In this document: positions 1-7,282 of the stretch, piece after piece
Position numbering within the stretch: position 1 is the first letter of the stretch
Layout of the letters: every line of letters starts with the position of its first letter
Source: Pseudobdellovibrionaceae bacterium
GTDB lineage: Bacteria > Bdellovibrionota > Bdellovibrionia > Bdellovibrionales > JAMPXM01
DNA: 21,507 bases
Direction: 5' to 3'
Assembly (NCBI GenBank): GCA_022843085.1
Contig: JALHOI010000008.1
Span: 1-21,507, forward strand
Notes under the pieces: model-generated
Told to the model about the DNA's origin: nothing
The model's input: only the letters and a program-made list of their open reading frames with translations
Databases searched by the model: none
Translations under genes and position numbers: made by a program

Positions 1-1
1 T

Positions 2-706
2 CTTCGGCCCGACCTTGCCCCGATAGGACCACGACGTGCAGCTTCGCGCCCTTCGCACCTTTCTCCCGAAGACTGGCATCAGCAGATCCAGAGTCCCGAC
101 GCCGTGATTATCGATACAAGAAATGCTTATGAATCTTCGATCGGTTCGTTCAAAAATGCGCACACGCCGGACATCGAGGAATTTTCGGAATTCCCGGATT
201 GGCTTGATCAAAAAATTAAATCGGGCGAAGCGGACAAATCGAAGCCGACCTACATCTTCTGCACGGGTGGCATCCGCTGCGAAAAAGCGATTCTCGCGAT
301 GGAAGAAAAAGGTTTCGAAAACGTCTATCAGCTCGACGGCGGAATCTTGAACTACATCACCAAGTTTCCTGTCTCGGAAACAGCTCTCCGGCCCGAAACG
401 CCTGAAGGATCTTTGTGGAAGGGTGAATGTTTTGTCTTCGACCACCGCATCGCGGTCGATGGTGACGGTCGCGCCAGCCGCAAGTTCTCGGCATGCCCTC
501 ACTGCGGGCAAGCGGCCGACCATCAAATTTTTTGCGTGCGTTGCGATGGACCTGCCGTTCTTTGCGATGAGTGCTACAACAAAAAGGCCGCCGAAACCGC
601 GTGTACGTGTTCGAAAAATTGCGCCCACCACTGGTCGGCTCGACCGGGCGTGAAAGGTAAACCGCAGAAATACGGCGATCTTAAGCCCAAAGCGGTCCTC
701 AGTTGA
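2..706 (+). CDS. trhO: tRNA uridine(34) hydroxylase TrhO (rhodanese family), 5'-truncated
   Basis: The reading frame is open from base 2, so the gene enters from the left and its start lies outside the window; the GTG at 104 is internal. TrhO (formerly YceA) performs the O2-dependent hydroxylation of U34 in tRNAs, the first step to 5-methoxy- or 5-carboxymethoxyuridine. What is visible is the rhodanese domain with the family motifs IDTRN, IGSFK, FPD and the active-site loop CTGGIRCEKA, followed by GGILNY. After it comes the family's Cys-rich C-terminal tail with CPHC, CVRC, CDEC and CTC pairs, presumably metal binding. The residues before LSPEDWHQ do not closely match the usual basic stretch of the family, but too little of the N-terminus is present to judge. 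The family assignment is secure. Confidence 0.93.
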   Translation, partial: LRPDLAPIGPRRAASRPSHLSPEDWHQQIQSPDAVIIDTRNAYESSIGSFKNAHTPDIEEFSEFPDWLDQKIKSGEADKSKPTYIFCTGGIRCEKAILAMEEKGFENVYQLDGGILNYITKFPVSETALRPETPEGSLWKGECFVFDHRIAVDGDGRASRKFSACPHCGQAADHQIFCVRCDGPAVLCDECYNKKAAETACTCSKNCAHHWSARPGVKGKPQKYGDLKPKAVLS

Positions 707-710
707 CCGT

Positions 711-751
711 CGAACTGTAAGGTTTGAGGGCGTTTCCGAACTGTCAGGTTT
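711..751. repeat. Short direct repeat between convergent genes
   Basis: Two 15-base copies starting with CGAACTGT and ending in AGGTTT lie at 711-725 and 737-751. They differ at one position, and copy starts are 26 bases apart. They fill most of the short gap between trhO and the convergent desaturase gene. No strong hairpin or T-run is evident. They could be a small tandem duplication or a binding site; function is unknown. Confidence 0.45.
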
Positions 752-789
752 TCCATCCATTTCGATTCGATGGTGCGCGCAAGACCGAC

Positions 790-1665
790 TCAAGCAACAT
801 GCTGAGCAGTTGCCTCGTTCACCACCCGGCGAGGATCCAGCACCGTGGGCACGCGGTGATGATTTTTGTGGTAGTAAAGGCCGAACGACACGGCGTTCAC
901 GAGAGAATAAAGACCGTGGTTCAGATTCAGAACCCCTTCTCGAGGACGATGAGTCGCAAAATTGAACCACGCGTAGTGAACCATTTTAAAAACGATCGAA
1001 GTCAGATAAAACGCCGAAAAATAACTTGGCCCCAAGAGCAAAAACCAGAACCCCAGTTTCATCAACGTGTCCAACTTCGCAGATCTCGAAAAGCGTCGCA
1101 CCGATCTGGCGACGTCAGGTGTCGCACCAAACTGTTTGACATAGTATTTTATGAACGCGGCGGCCGCGGTATCGCGCATTCCGTTTAAGAAATTCCAATA
1201 CGTCTTTGCCAGCGGCGGATGAGGATCACGATCGGGGTCATCCGAATGAGCATGATGAATCACATGGAGTACTTTCCAATCTGGAAAGCCGTACAGCTGA
1301 AATAGACCCATCAGTTCTCCAACCGGGCGATTCAGCCGACGCGGCCTTAAGCTTCCATGGCTTGCCCCGTGAAGGAGCGCCGTGGCGGGAAATGTAATTA
1401 AAATTCCCGCAAGCGCACCAAGAAAATGCACCTGTTCAAAACGATCAAAATATAGACCCAATGCAGCCGCGAAGATCCAACCTGCAAAGACAAATGTGAC
1501 CTGCGGCGAAAGAACTAGAAAAAAGCACGGTAGATACCACACGACGTCGCTGAAAGAGAAATCGCGGACAATGAATAAAACGGTATTGATCGCAAAAAGC
1601 AGCAAAGCCATGCGTTCGTGATACTTTGAAAGGTAGTTTTGGTCTGTACAAAACCTTGTTAGCAT
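790..1665 (-). CDS. Membrane fatty-acid desaturase
   Basis: This is an integral-membrane diiron fatty-acid desaturase, which introduces a double bond into an acyl chain using O2 and an electron donor. With the chosen start it has 291 residues and carries the three diagnostic histidine boxes: HGASH near residue 99, HVIHHAH near 134 and HKNHH near 266. Several hydrophobic membrane spans lie between and around them. The frame is open back to an ATG at 1761. I prefer the ATG at 1665, which is preceded by AGAGGG and GGAG; the extra N-terminal residues would be Arg-rich and have no clear ribosome site. It is divergent from the acyltransferase/diiron-protein pair, which may indicate a shared pathway (inference). 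Substrate and regiochemistry cannot be told from sequence. Confidence 0.88.
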   Translation of the reverse strand: MLTRFCTDQNYLSKYHERMALLLFAINTVLFIVRDFSFSDVVWYLPCFFLVLSPQVTFVFAGWIFAAALGLYFDRFEQVHFLGALAGILITFPATALLHGASHGSLRPRRLNRPVGELMGLFQLYGFPDWKVLHVIHHAHSDDPDRDPHPPLAKTYWNFLNGMRDTAAAAFIKYYVKQFGATPDVARSVRRFSRSAKLDTLMKLGFWFLLLGPSYFSAFYLTSIVFKMVHYAWFNFATHRPREGVLNLNHGLYSLVNAVSFGLYYHKNHHRVPTVLDPRRVVNEATAQHVA

Positions 1666-1742
1666 TTTCTCCGCCCTCTTTAGAAAAGTTAAGAAACTAT
1701 CTGAAGGTCGCGCGTCCCAACTTGCAACTCGAACGACGCTTC

Positions 1743-1762
1743 GATGTCTCCTTCGGGACATC
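1743..1762. other. Small inverted repeat in desaturase leader
   Basis: GATGTC and GACATC flank a short CT/TCGG-containing centre, giving a possible hairpin with one bulge just upstream of the preferred desaturase start. There is no adjacent T-run in either direction, so it is not a typical terminator. It might be part of the desaturase mRNA leader. Confidence 0.25.
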
Positions 1763-1775
1763 TACAAGAGATCTG

Positions 1776-1802
1776 AAATTCAAAAATTAAATTTATGAAT
1801 TT
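1776..1802. promoter_or_regulatory. AT-rich inverted repeat in divergent promoter region
   Basis: AAATTCA (1776-1782) and TGAATTT (1796-1802) are perfect inverted 7-mers separated by 13 bases of almost pure A/T. They sit in the short gap between the desaturase gene and the acyltransferase gene. The position suggests a promoter or an operator for the divergent pair. I cannot identify unambiguous -35/-10 boxes, and the regulator is unknown. Confidence 0.35.
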
Positions 1803-1828
1803 TAGGTGAATGCCGAAACTGTACCCGT

Positions 1829-2548
1829 ATGAAAAATGAAACCAAAAATGAACATGAAAAGGAATTTGAACTCGTTTTACTCCCAGGAAAGTGTCTTCCT
1901 GGCGGGCGCTATTCTGAACTTTACGAAGACGTGTATTCGAAGTGGAAAGAAACTTGGACTCAGATCTTTGCTGAAGTGGGAAGCCCTGGCGCATTCAGCG
2001 CCGACGCCTTCTTTCGGTGCGATCTCATTCCCGTCATTCTTCATGGGCAGAAGATTGTGGCCTTCTACCTAGCAACGGTGTACCCGCTTCAGCCGTCGTG
2101 GGTAAAGGATCACTCGTATTTCTCGATTTTCACAAAGGCGACAAGCGAAAAACTGGTTCATCGTGGAGTCCGAAACGTGATGTCTTACGAGTTCATGACC
2201 GTTCTTCCCGAGTGGCGAAAATCGACTCTTGGTTTTTCCCTCGGAGCGGTTCTGGGAGAACTTGGTCTTTCGATTCGCGATGAACTGAACTGTGATGCCG
2301 CGGTCGGAGTGGCTCGCATTCAAAACAAGGTTGATCAAATCGCACACAATATCGGCGGTTTCACACTCGAAAAAGAAGCTCGGCGCGGAAATCTCGTCTG
2401 CGAAATCGTCGGCTTCATGAAGGAAACCGATCGGACGCATCCAGATCGCGTTGCTCACAACTTGACGATCGATCTGTGGACCAAAAAAACAACGATCGAC
2501 ATCACCGGAAATCCGCGACCGAGCAAAGCATTTCGGTACGCCGGCTAA
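1829..2548 (+). CDS. GNAT-like N-acyltransferase, function unknown
   Basis: This 239-residue soluble protein has no signal peptide. Its central part resembles the acyl-CoA/ACP-binding core of GNAT and autoinducer-synthase-like acyltransferases: a hydrophobic strand ending in VLPEWR (about 126-130), then GFSLGAVLGELGL (about 135-147) as the cofactor-loop and helix region, then an Asn and a GGF turn (about 166-178). Such enzymes transfer acyl groups to amines, for example to amino acids. The start is ATG 1829, with only a weak ribosome site. The stop is 30 bases before a diiron-type gene with a good Shine-Dalgarno, so the two form an operon. The acyltransferase fold is fairly likely, the substrate unknown. 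Coupling to the divergent fatty-acid desaturase is inference. Confidence 0.6.
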   Translation: MKNETKNEHEKEFELVLLPGKCLPGGRYSELYEDVYSKWKETWTQIFAEVGSPGAFSADAFFRCDLIPVILHGQKIVAFYLATVYPLQPSWVKDHSYFSIFTKATSEKLVHRGVRNVMSYEFMTVLPEWRKSTLGFSLGAVLGELGLSIRDELNCDAAVGVARIQNKVDQIAHNIGGFTLEKEARRGNLVCEIVGFMKETDRTHPDRVAHNLTIDLWTKKTTIDITGNPRPSKAFRYAG

Positions 2549-2578
2549 ACACTTCGAACAACTTTTAAGGGAGACTGC

Positions 2579-3229
2579 GTGAAAGAAATCACCATCGCGA
2601 CATTTCAGAACGAATTTCAGAAAAAGATGTCTGAGTTCGAAGAGCTCATGACCGATTTTCAATGGGAAGACAAACAATCTTATGCGAAATGGTGTGCTCA
2701 CACGTATTATTACGTCTGTCACTCGACGAGACTGCTGGCGCATGGTGCTGCGCGCGCCAGTCTTTCGACACCATCGCTTCATCGTCGCTTTGTTGACCAT
2801 CTCTCTGAAGAAAAAGGCCACGAAAAACTAGTGTTGAACGACCTTAAGAAACTCGGGTTTTCAATTTCCCAGTTTCGCGAAATGCCCGAAACGGCGCTGT
2901 TCTACCAAAATCAATACTACTGGCTCAATTACCACGGCGCCGTGCCTTTTCTCGGATGGATTTTAGCTCTTGAGGGAGCCGCCGTTCGCACATGCGGGGC
3001 TGCCCATGCACGTGTCATCAAAGCGCACGGTGCATCGGCTGGCGTGTTTCTAAAGCTTCACTCTGAAGAAGACATCGAGCATCTTGAGAAAGCTATGGAC
3101 GCAATCAAAGACCTCTCAGGTGACAGCCTCGCATTGATCAGCCAAAACTTTGAACAGAGCTGCGAGCTGTACTTCAGCGTTCTCAAGAGAATCAAATCAG
3201 AAGCCTCAAACCTTAGGGTCGCCTCTTAA
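2579..3229 (+). CDS. Haem-oxygenase-like diiron (iron-containing redox) protein
   Basis: This all-helical protein of 216 residues looks like a haem-oxygenase-like diiron oxidase/oxygenase, the group that includes CADD, UndA and the SznF central domain. Visible candidate iron ligands are E78-x2-H81 in HLSEEKGHEKL, E132 in ALEGAA, and H161-x3-D165-x2-H168 in LHSEEDIEH. The HxxxDxxH spacing is the one I recall for this superfamily's final ligand helix. A first-helix ligand is not certain; H41 or H48 are candidates. Known members oxidise fatty acids, amino acids or amines with O2. Start: GTG 2579 preceded by AAGGGAG at 2567-2573. It follows the acyltransferase by 30 bases and ends tail-to-tail, overlapping the next minus-strand gene by 4 bases. 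The superfamily is likely, the reaction unknown. Confidence 0.68.
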   Translation: MKEITIATFQNEFQKKMSEFEELMTDFQWEDKQSYAKWCAHTYYYVCHSTRLLAHGAARASLSTPSLHRRFVDHLSEEKGHEKLVLNDLKKLGFSISQFREMPETALFYQNQYYWLNYHGAVPFLGWILALEGAAVRTCGAAHARVIKAHGASAGVFLKLHSEEDIEHLEKAMDAIKDLSGDSLALISQNFEQSCELYFSVLKRIKSEASNLRVAS

Positions 3230-3996
3230 ACAAGGTCAAGAATGGGCGTATCGAAATGATGAACCGAAGAATTTCGACCGATTTTTCGAACCGATGAAAT
3301 GGCGAAAAATGCGGCGACTTGGCCATCCTGATCAAAGAGCGGGGATGCGAACTTCATCTCCATCTCAAGAACGTTGCGATCCTTCGACAGCGACTCGGTC
3401 ACGATGTGCCGAGGCGACTCGCAGATCAACGTCGATTTTTGCGAGCCCGAAAGTACGTGCGTCGCATAGGCGATGAGATTATTCGTCACGGCTTCATCGC
3501 GCACGTAAAGCTCTGGCCACGGATGCACAAACAGATCGCCCATCGAGTAACTTGAAATCTTAAAAAACGCCCAATTTCGGAATATCTGAACGAAACTACG
3601 GTTATAAAGCTCCAGCACTTGATCATGCTCAAGTTTATCGAAGAAGTCGGAACACGGTCGCAGGCCGAACTTTTGTACGGCCCACCATGCAAGTGACCGA
3701 TCGTCGTTCATTGCAACTCCACTCTCGGCCGCCGCTACACACAGGTTGAAGTAGGCCATGAAACTGTCGTACGCCGCCTGCTGCGCGACACTATCCAACG
3801 ATCGAAACTTGATCCATGTCTGTTCACAATGGGGTTCGATCTCAAGTGTAAATCGTGCCGCGAACAATGAAAACGACTCGAGACTCAAGCGAAACTTTGT
3901 CTCGAGTTCTTCGGGCTTCCAAGCTTGATCGACTGGCAAAAATAACTTTCCCATAATAAACCGTAGGATATCTCGCGCAGAGCAACCGCTCGTCAA
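3226..3996 (-). CDS. Hypothetical cytoplasmic protein
   Basis: I do not recognise this 256-residue protein. It has no signal peptide or membrane span. It is rich in aromatic residues and appears mixed alpha/beta. The C-terminal part (SPLFDQDGQVAAFFAISSV) resembles the closing strands of a PAS/GAF-like sensor domain, but this is only an impression. Two starts are possible: TTG 3996, which has GGAAG six bases upstream, and ATG 3954, which gives MGKLFLPVD but has no clear ribosome site. It lies downstream of the winged-helix gene (stop at 4016) on the same strand and may be the last gene of that run. Its stop overlaps the stop of the diiron gene by 4 bases. Confidence 0.6.
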   Translation of the reverse strand: MTSGCSARDILRFIMGKLFLPVDQAWKPEELETKFRLSLESFSLFAARFTLEIEPHCEQTWIKFRSLDSVAQQAAYDSFMAYFNLCVAAAESGVAMNDDRSLAWWAVQKFGLRPCSDFFDKLEHDQVLELYNRSFVQIFRNWAFFKISSYSMGDLFVHPWPELYVRDEAVTNNLIAYATHVLSGSQKSTLICESPRHIVTESLSKDRNVLEMEMKFASPLFDQDGQVAAFFAISSVRKIGRNSSVHHFDTPILDLV

Positions 3997-4015
3997 TCAA
4001 GACTTCCGCGACCAC

Positions 4016-4741
4016 TCAGGAATTGCCGAGGTCGTTCAAGTTTGCTGAAAAGGTTCCGGTCGAGATCGGGGCGACTTGCGGCACTGCGCCAGTCTGGTCT
4101 TGAGGCTTAGCATTCGTTTCAGATTCAACCTCGGGCGCCCGCGCCGCCTCAATGAGAATAAAACGCTGTTCGATGCACGCAATACGATACCTCGTACTAT
4201 TAAGTTTTCTGCGCAAATTGAACACGTGGACATCGATGGTCTTTTCGTGGACCGAAACGTTGCTCCAGACCTGCTTCGAGATCTCGGCCCGACTGAGTCC
4301 AGCTGGTCCGTTCCGCCTGAGCACCTCAAAGATCATCGACTCTCGACGCGTCAGCTTAGGTCTCCAACTTTCCGATTCGACTTCGAGCAGTCGTTCGAGC
4401 GCAGCTTTTAGGACCGCGGTTGAAACTTCAGAATCAACAACCAGCTGGGCGCCTAAATGATACCAAAGGCGGACACGATCAATGTCATCATTTGGCTTCA
4501 CAATTCCGACCGCGAGTAAATCTGCACAGCGAGTGAGCCCGGCTAGAACACCATCGGGCCAAGAACCGACCGGAATCACCACGACGTGACCATCAAGTGC
4601 TATGATCTGCTCGGCACCAGTAGGATTAATGACCTCGGGCGAAAGTGACGACAGGTCTCGCACGATTTTTTCAAAACCGGTGCCTGATGCCGGATCCAGG
4701 GGGCGCATGACAAAGAGTTTTCGTCTGATATCCATATTCAC
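4016..4741 (-). CDS. OmpR/PhoB-type winged-helix regulator with atypical N-terminal domain
   Basis: Residues about 128-200 form a PhoB/OmpR-type winged helix: LTRRESMIFEVLRRN, LSRAEISKQVW, the recognition helix KTIDVHVFNLRRKL and a closing hairpin. This makes it a DNA-binding regulator. The N-terminal 120 residues have the length and alternating hydrophobic pattern of a receiver domain, but I see no canonical phospho-acceptor Asp or acidic pocket, so it is either a degenerate receiver or another sensor. The tail is polar and probably disordered. Start GTG 4741 (or ATG 4735) overlaps the upstream HTH gene's TGA, indicating translational coupling. Targets are unknown. Autoregulation of the operon is plausible but not shown. 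Confidence 0.75.
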   Translation of the reverse strand: MNMDIRRKLFVMRPLDPASGTGFEKIVRDLSSLSPEVINPTGAEQIIALDGHVVVIPVGSWPDGVLAGLTRCADLLAVGIVKPNDDIDRVRLWYHLGAQLVVDSEVSTAVLKAALERLLEVESESWRPKLTRRESMIFEVLRRNGPAGLSRAEISKQVWSNVSVHEKTIDVHVFNLRRKLNSTRYRIACIEQRFILIEAARAPEVESETNAKPQDQTGAVPQVAPISTGTFSANLNDLGNS

Positions 4742-5010
4742 CGCATTGCCGAATGCAATAAGCTAAGCACCACGCCAGGATCAAGATTTAAAACATTCGA
4801 TACTGCGTACAAGTCTTGAAGAGGTACGAGTTCGGGTTCGCTCTCTAAGCGATGAACAGTCTCGAGCGAGACCGACGCCTCTTGGGCGACCGTGGCCATG
4901 TCAAAGCCAAGATTGATACGCGTTTGACGAAACGTCACTGCCAAGCCACCGAGTTCGGCGACAATCGGCACACTTTCACTTTTCCTCGGACGCACTTTCG
5001 TCAATTTCAT
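4738..5010 (-). CDS. XRE-family helix-turn-helix protein
   Basis: This is a 90-residue protein with one XRE/Cro-type HTH: FRQTRINLGFDMATVAQEASVS, then a recognition helix around ETVHRLES, then the typical LYAVSNVLNL continuation (about residues 27-80). The N-terminus is basic. It is likely a small DNA-binding regulator or antitoxin-like protein. Its start (ATG 5010) overlaps the upstream gene's stop in an ATGA, and its stop overlaps the downstream regulator's GTG start, so all three are coupled. The HTH is clear, the role is not. Confidence 0.8.
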   Translation of the reverse strand: MKLTKVRPRKSESVPIVAELGGLAVTFRQTRINLGFDMATVAQEASVSLETVHRLESEPELVPLQDLYAVSNVLNLDPGVVLSLLHSAMR

Positions 5011-5321
5011 GATTCACTTTCTCCATATGGTCCTAACCGGTAACTTTCAATTTCATCTAGAACCGCCATGAGAGCATCGATATCTTCGAGAAGCGCAGCC
5101 GCGAGAACGGGGTCAACCTCACGCAAGTACTCATCGATGACTTCATCGACATATCTCATTCGCCGTTCTTCGTTCGCGATAACAAGCAGAATTCTGATGC
5201 CCGTCGGAAGGTAACCGTAGACAGCCACCGAACGACCGGATCTCGCCGTTGGATCAACTTCGACTTCGATTTTCCAACGGTTTATGACATCCTGCACGTC
5301 TGTTCTGGTCAATCCAGCCAT
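5007..5321 (-). CDS. Small acidic hypothetical protein coupled to HTH gene
   Basis: I do not recognise this 104-residue protein with confidence. The first half (TDVQDVINRW, then GRSVAVYGYLPTGIRILLVIA) has an alpha-then-beta-hairpin layout vaguely like small mRNA-interferase-like or DUF4258-like proteins. The second half is two acidic helices. Because it directly precedes and overlaps an XRE-type HTH gene (ATGA at 5007-5010), a toxin-antitoxin-like pairing is possible. However, no catalytic residues can be named and the link is inference only. ATG 5321 has a weak ribosome site. Confidence 0.6.
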   Translation of the reverse strand: MAGLTRTDVQDVINRWKIEVEVDPTARSGRSVAVYGYLPTGIRILLVIANEERRMRYVDEVIDEYLREVDPVLAAALLEDIDALMAVLDEIESYRLGPYGESES

Positions 5322-5356
5322 GCCAAATGATCAGCTCTTAAAACGGCTTTGAAAAC

Positions 5357-5761
5357 TTAATTTTCGTCCTTAACCGTTGGCACGGCCTGATCATCTGAAT
5401 TACTTCGGCGACGAAGCTCGCTTGCTCGAAGATTCCATGGCCAGATAAAGAAAATCCCAAAAACGATCCCATAAAGAGGCACGGCGAGAATCGGAACCAA
5501 CAACAAATGAAGCACGTTGATTTCTGGTTTTACCAGTACTGTGAGGATGTCGTACACAGCGCCGTAGCTAAGGCCAAAATATAAAGCGATCTTACCGGCA
5601 TGCGCAAACGAGATCGCCTCATGCGGCTGAGGCCGCAAATATAAATACGGTGACCAAAGCTGATCTCGGTCGCTTATAGAATTCATTAGGCGCATCAATT
5701 TATTCGATTGAAAGCCTTCAGCTGATTTTCCATTTCGCTCGGCAGAAACTCTATTGCTCAC
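5357..5761 (-). CDS. Two-helix membrane protein
   Basis: The chosen start is GTG 5761, which has AAGGGA six bases upstream and overlaps the upstream MBL gene's stop (GTGAGCAATAG). The ATG at 5812 would overlap that gene by 62 bases. The 134-residue protein has a polar N-terminal half, then two membrane spans (KIALYFGLSYGAVYDILTVL, and LLLVPILAVPLYGIVFGIFF) and a short charged tail. No family is recognised. It is translationally coupled to the MBL-fold hydrolase, so a joint role at the inner membrane is plausible. Confidence 0.7.
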   Translation of the reverse strand: MSNRVSAERNGKSAEGFQSNKLMRLMNSISDRDQLWSPYLYLRPQPHEAISFAHAGKIALYFGLSYGAVYDILTVLVKPEINVLHLLLVPILAVPLYGIVFGIFFIWPWNLRASELRRRSNSDDQAVPTVKDEN

Positions 5762-7118
5762 TTTGTTCCCTTCGCTTGATACGACGAAGCTGGGCTTTCT
5801 GATACTCAGCAAACTTGTTCGTGTATAAACATTGTAGAAGAGGATCGTCCATCGGGTTCACATCGACGCCTTCAACCGGCTTAATTCGAAGATAAAGTGA
5901 CGTCAATTGCTCGCCTTCTTCAAGAGCTGACCAAAGTTTGTACGCCGCAAGTTCGGTCGACCACCCAGAGTGCTCATCTCGATCGAGTGCGCCGTCCTCA
6001 AGTCGCCGCATCGTTCGCCGTTGGATCGTATAAAACAACTGTTGTCCCCGGCCACAGCTATCAAAGAGCAAAAGCCTCCATATCGCCGGTACGTCACCTT
6101 GAGCAAAAAAATAGGAACTTTCATCAATTTCAATTTTCGAAAATCGCTCTAGAATTTCATTCTCGCAGAACCTTTTCAGAGTTTGATGCTGTAGCTCTGA
6201 AAGTGGTGGGAAATTTTGCGCGACCCACGCCGTCGTCGGAATCATCCGTTCAGGCGTAAAATTATAATCGTTCGTCTTTGCATCAAGCCGCTTTATCCAT
6301 TGAAGCGCCGCCCCCGGCCGAATACCTAAATTGTCGAGCATAATCGAGTCACCCGGATCTAGACGAACCATCTGGGATGACGGGAGAACTAAATTTATGT
6401 ATCGCTCGAACATTTCGTACGAGATCGGAAAAAATACTTCGTTATACCAAGACCACTCTTCGAAACGAAACTGACACGAACTAGGTACAACAAATCTAGG
6501 CTGAAGAGCCTGAAGCTGCTCGCCCCACTCGTCGGGGATCTCGCTCTGGTTCGACTGACGCGAATCGAGCTGGCTTTGCCCGGGACACAAAACTTCGATT
6601 TCTCGCATCGTTTGAAACGGCCAAAGAACGAGGTCCCAGGGACCCTGGTGCGCGAGTTCTTTGACCACCTCGGGTTCGATCCACGAGTCGACAACATTTA
6701 ACACGCGAATGTCACCCGCCTCAATTTTGAAGATCGAATCAACCGCAACGTCCAGAGCGCGGTAAATTGAAACTTTGAATTCGCCGACGTCAATCGAAGT
6801 GCCGAGGCGAATTGAGTAAACGTCTCTAAAACCAAGTTCTCTAATCAGCTCAATCATCTCGTCGTGGATGCAGAACATGTAAATTGGCGTCAATCTGTTG
6901 ATAAGCGCTAAGCTTTCGAACGAGCAATGATCATCGTGGTAATGCGATATAAAGACGGCATCGAATTTCAAATTGCGAATCTGAGCGGTGTCAAAGACGA
7001 TGCTGGGAAATGATTCGCAATTCGAACTAAACGGTGACTCGAATATCGGGTCAAAAAGAATACTTCGTCCTGAATACTCAAAAATATAGCCGGCATGTAA
7101 GACGCGCGAGACTTTCAC
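5751..7118 (-). CDS. MBL-fold (UlaG/CMAH-like) metallohydrolase-related protein
   Basis: The N-terminal domain is a metallo-beta-lactamase fold: VLHAGYIFEYSGRSILFDP, then the metal motif HYHDDH (residues 59-64 with this start), then a VVDSW segment in the place of the bridging Asp. The layout resembles UlaG- or CMP-Neu5Ac-hydroxylase-type MBL domains. The later histidine ligands are not obvious: RALDVAVDS and VPSSCQF stand where His would be expected, so metal content and activity are uncertain. About 200 further residues form an unrecognised C-terminal extension, giving 455 in all. GTG 7118 with GAGG five bases upstream is preferred over GTG 7124. It is the first gene of a minus-strand run, and overlaps the next gene by 11 bases. 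There is no signal peptide, so it is probably cytoplasmic. Confidence 0.75.
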   Translation of the reverse strand: MKVSRVLHAGYIFEYSGRSILFDPIFESPFSSNCESFPSIVFDTAQIRNLKFDAVFISHYHDDHCSFESLALINRLTPIYMFCIHDEMIELIRELGFRDVYSIRLGTSIDVGEFKVSIYRALDVAVDSIFKIEAGDIRVLNVVDSWIEPEVVKELAHQGPWDLVLWPFQTMREIEVLCPGQSQLDSRQSNQSEIPDEWGEQLQALQPRFVVPSSCQFRFEEWSWYNEVFFPISYEMFERYINLVLPSSQMVRLDPGDSIMLDNLGIRPGAALQWIKRLDAKTNDYNFTPERMIPTTAWVAQNFPPLSELQHQTLKRFCENEILERFSKIEIDESSYFFAQGDVPAIWRLLLFDSCGRGQQLFYTIQRRTMRRLEDGALDRDEHSGWSTELAAYKLWSALEEGEQLTSLYLRIKPVEGVDVNPMDDPLLQCLYTNKFAEYQKAQLRRIKRREQSEQ

Positions 7119-7282
7119 GACCACCTCTAAGGTTCTGGCCTACACTGCTGACGTTCTGCAAGGCAGTCACGAAAGATTTACCGCCCCGAGCACGAAAGAA
7201 GCCGCTGGCCCACGCTTAGAAGTTGCCGTGTCACAAATATCGGTACATCACTTCCGGTACACCAAAACAGGAAGGTCGCCTG

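Noticed and set aside
724..1188. 154-codon plus-strand frame
   Set aside because: It lies antisense to the desaturase, whose three His boxes are clear, and has no signal, motif or ribosome site.
2069..2821. 250-codon minus-strand frame across the acyltransferase and diiron genes
   Set aside because: Its translation is Arg/Phe-rich and motif-free, while both plus-strand genes have recognisable motifs and starts.
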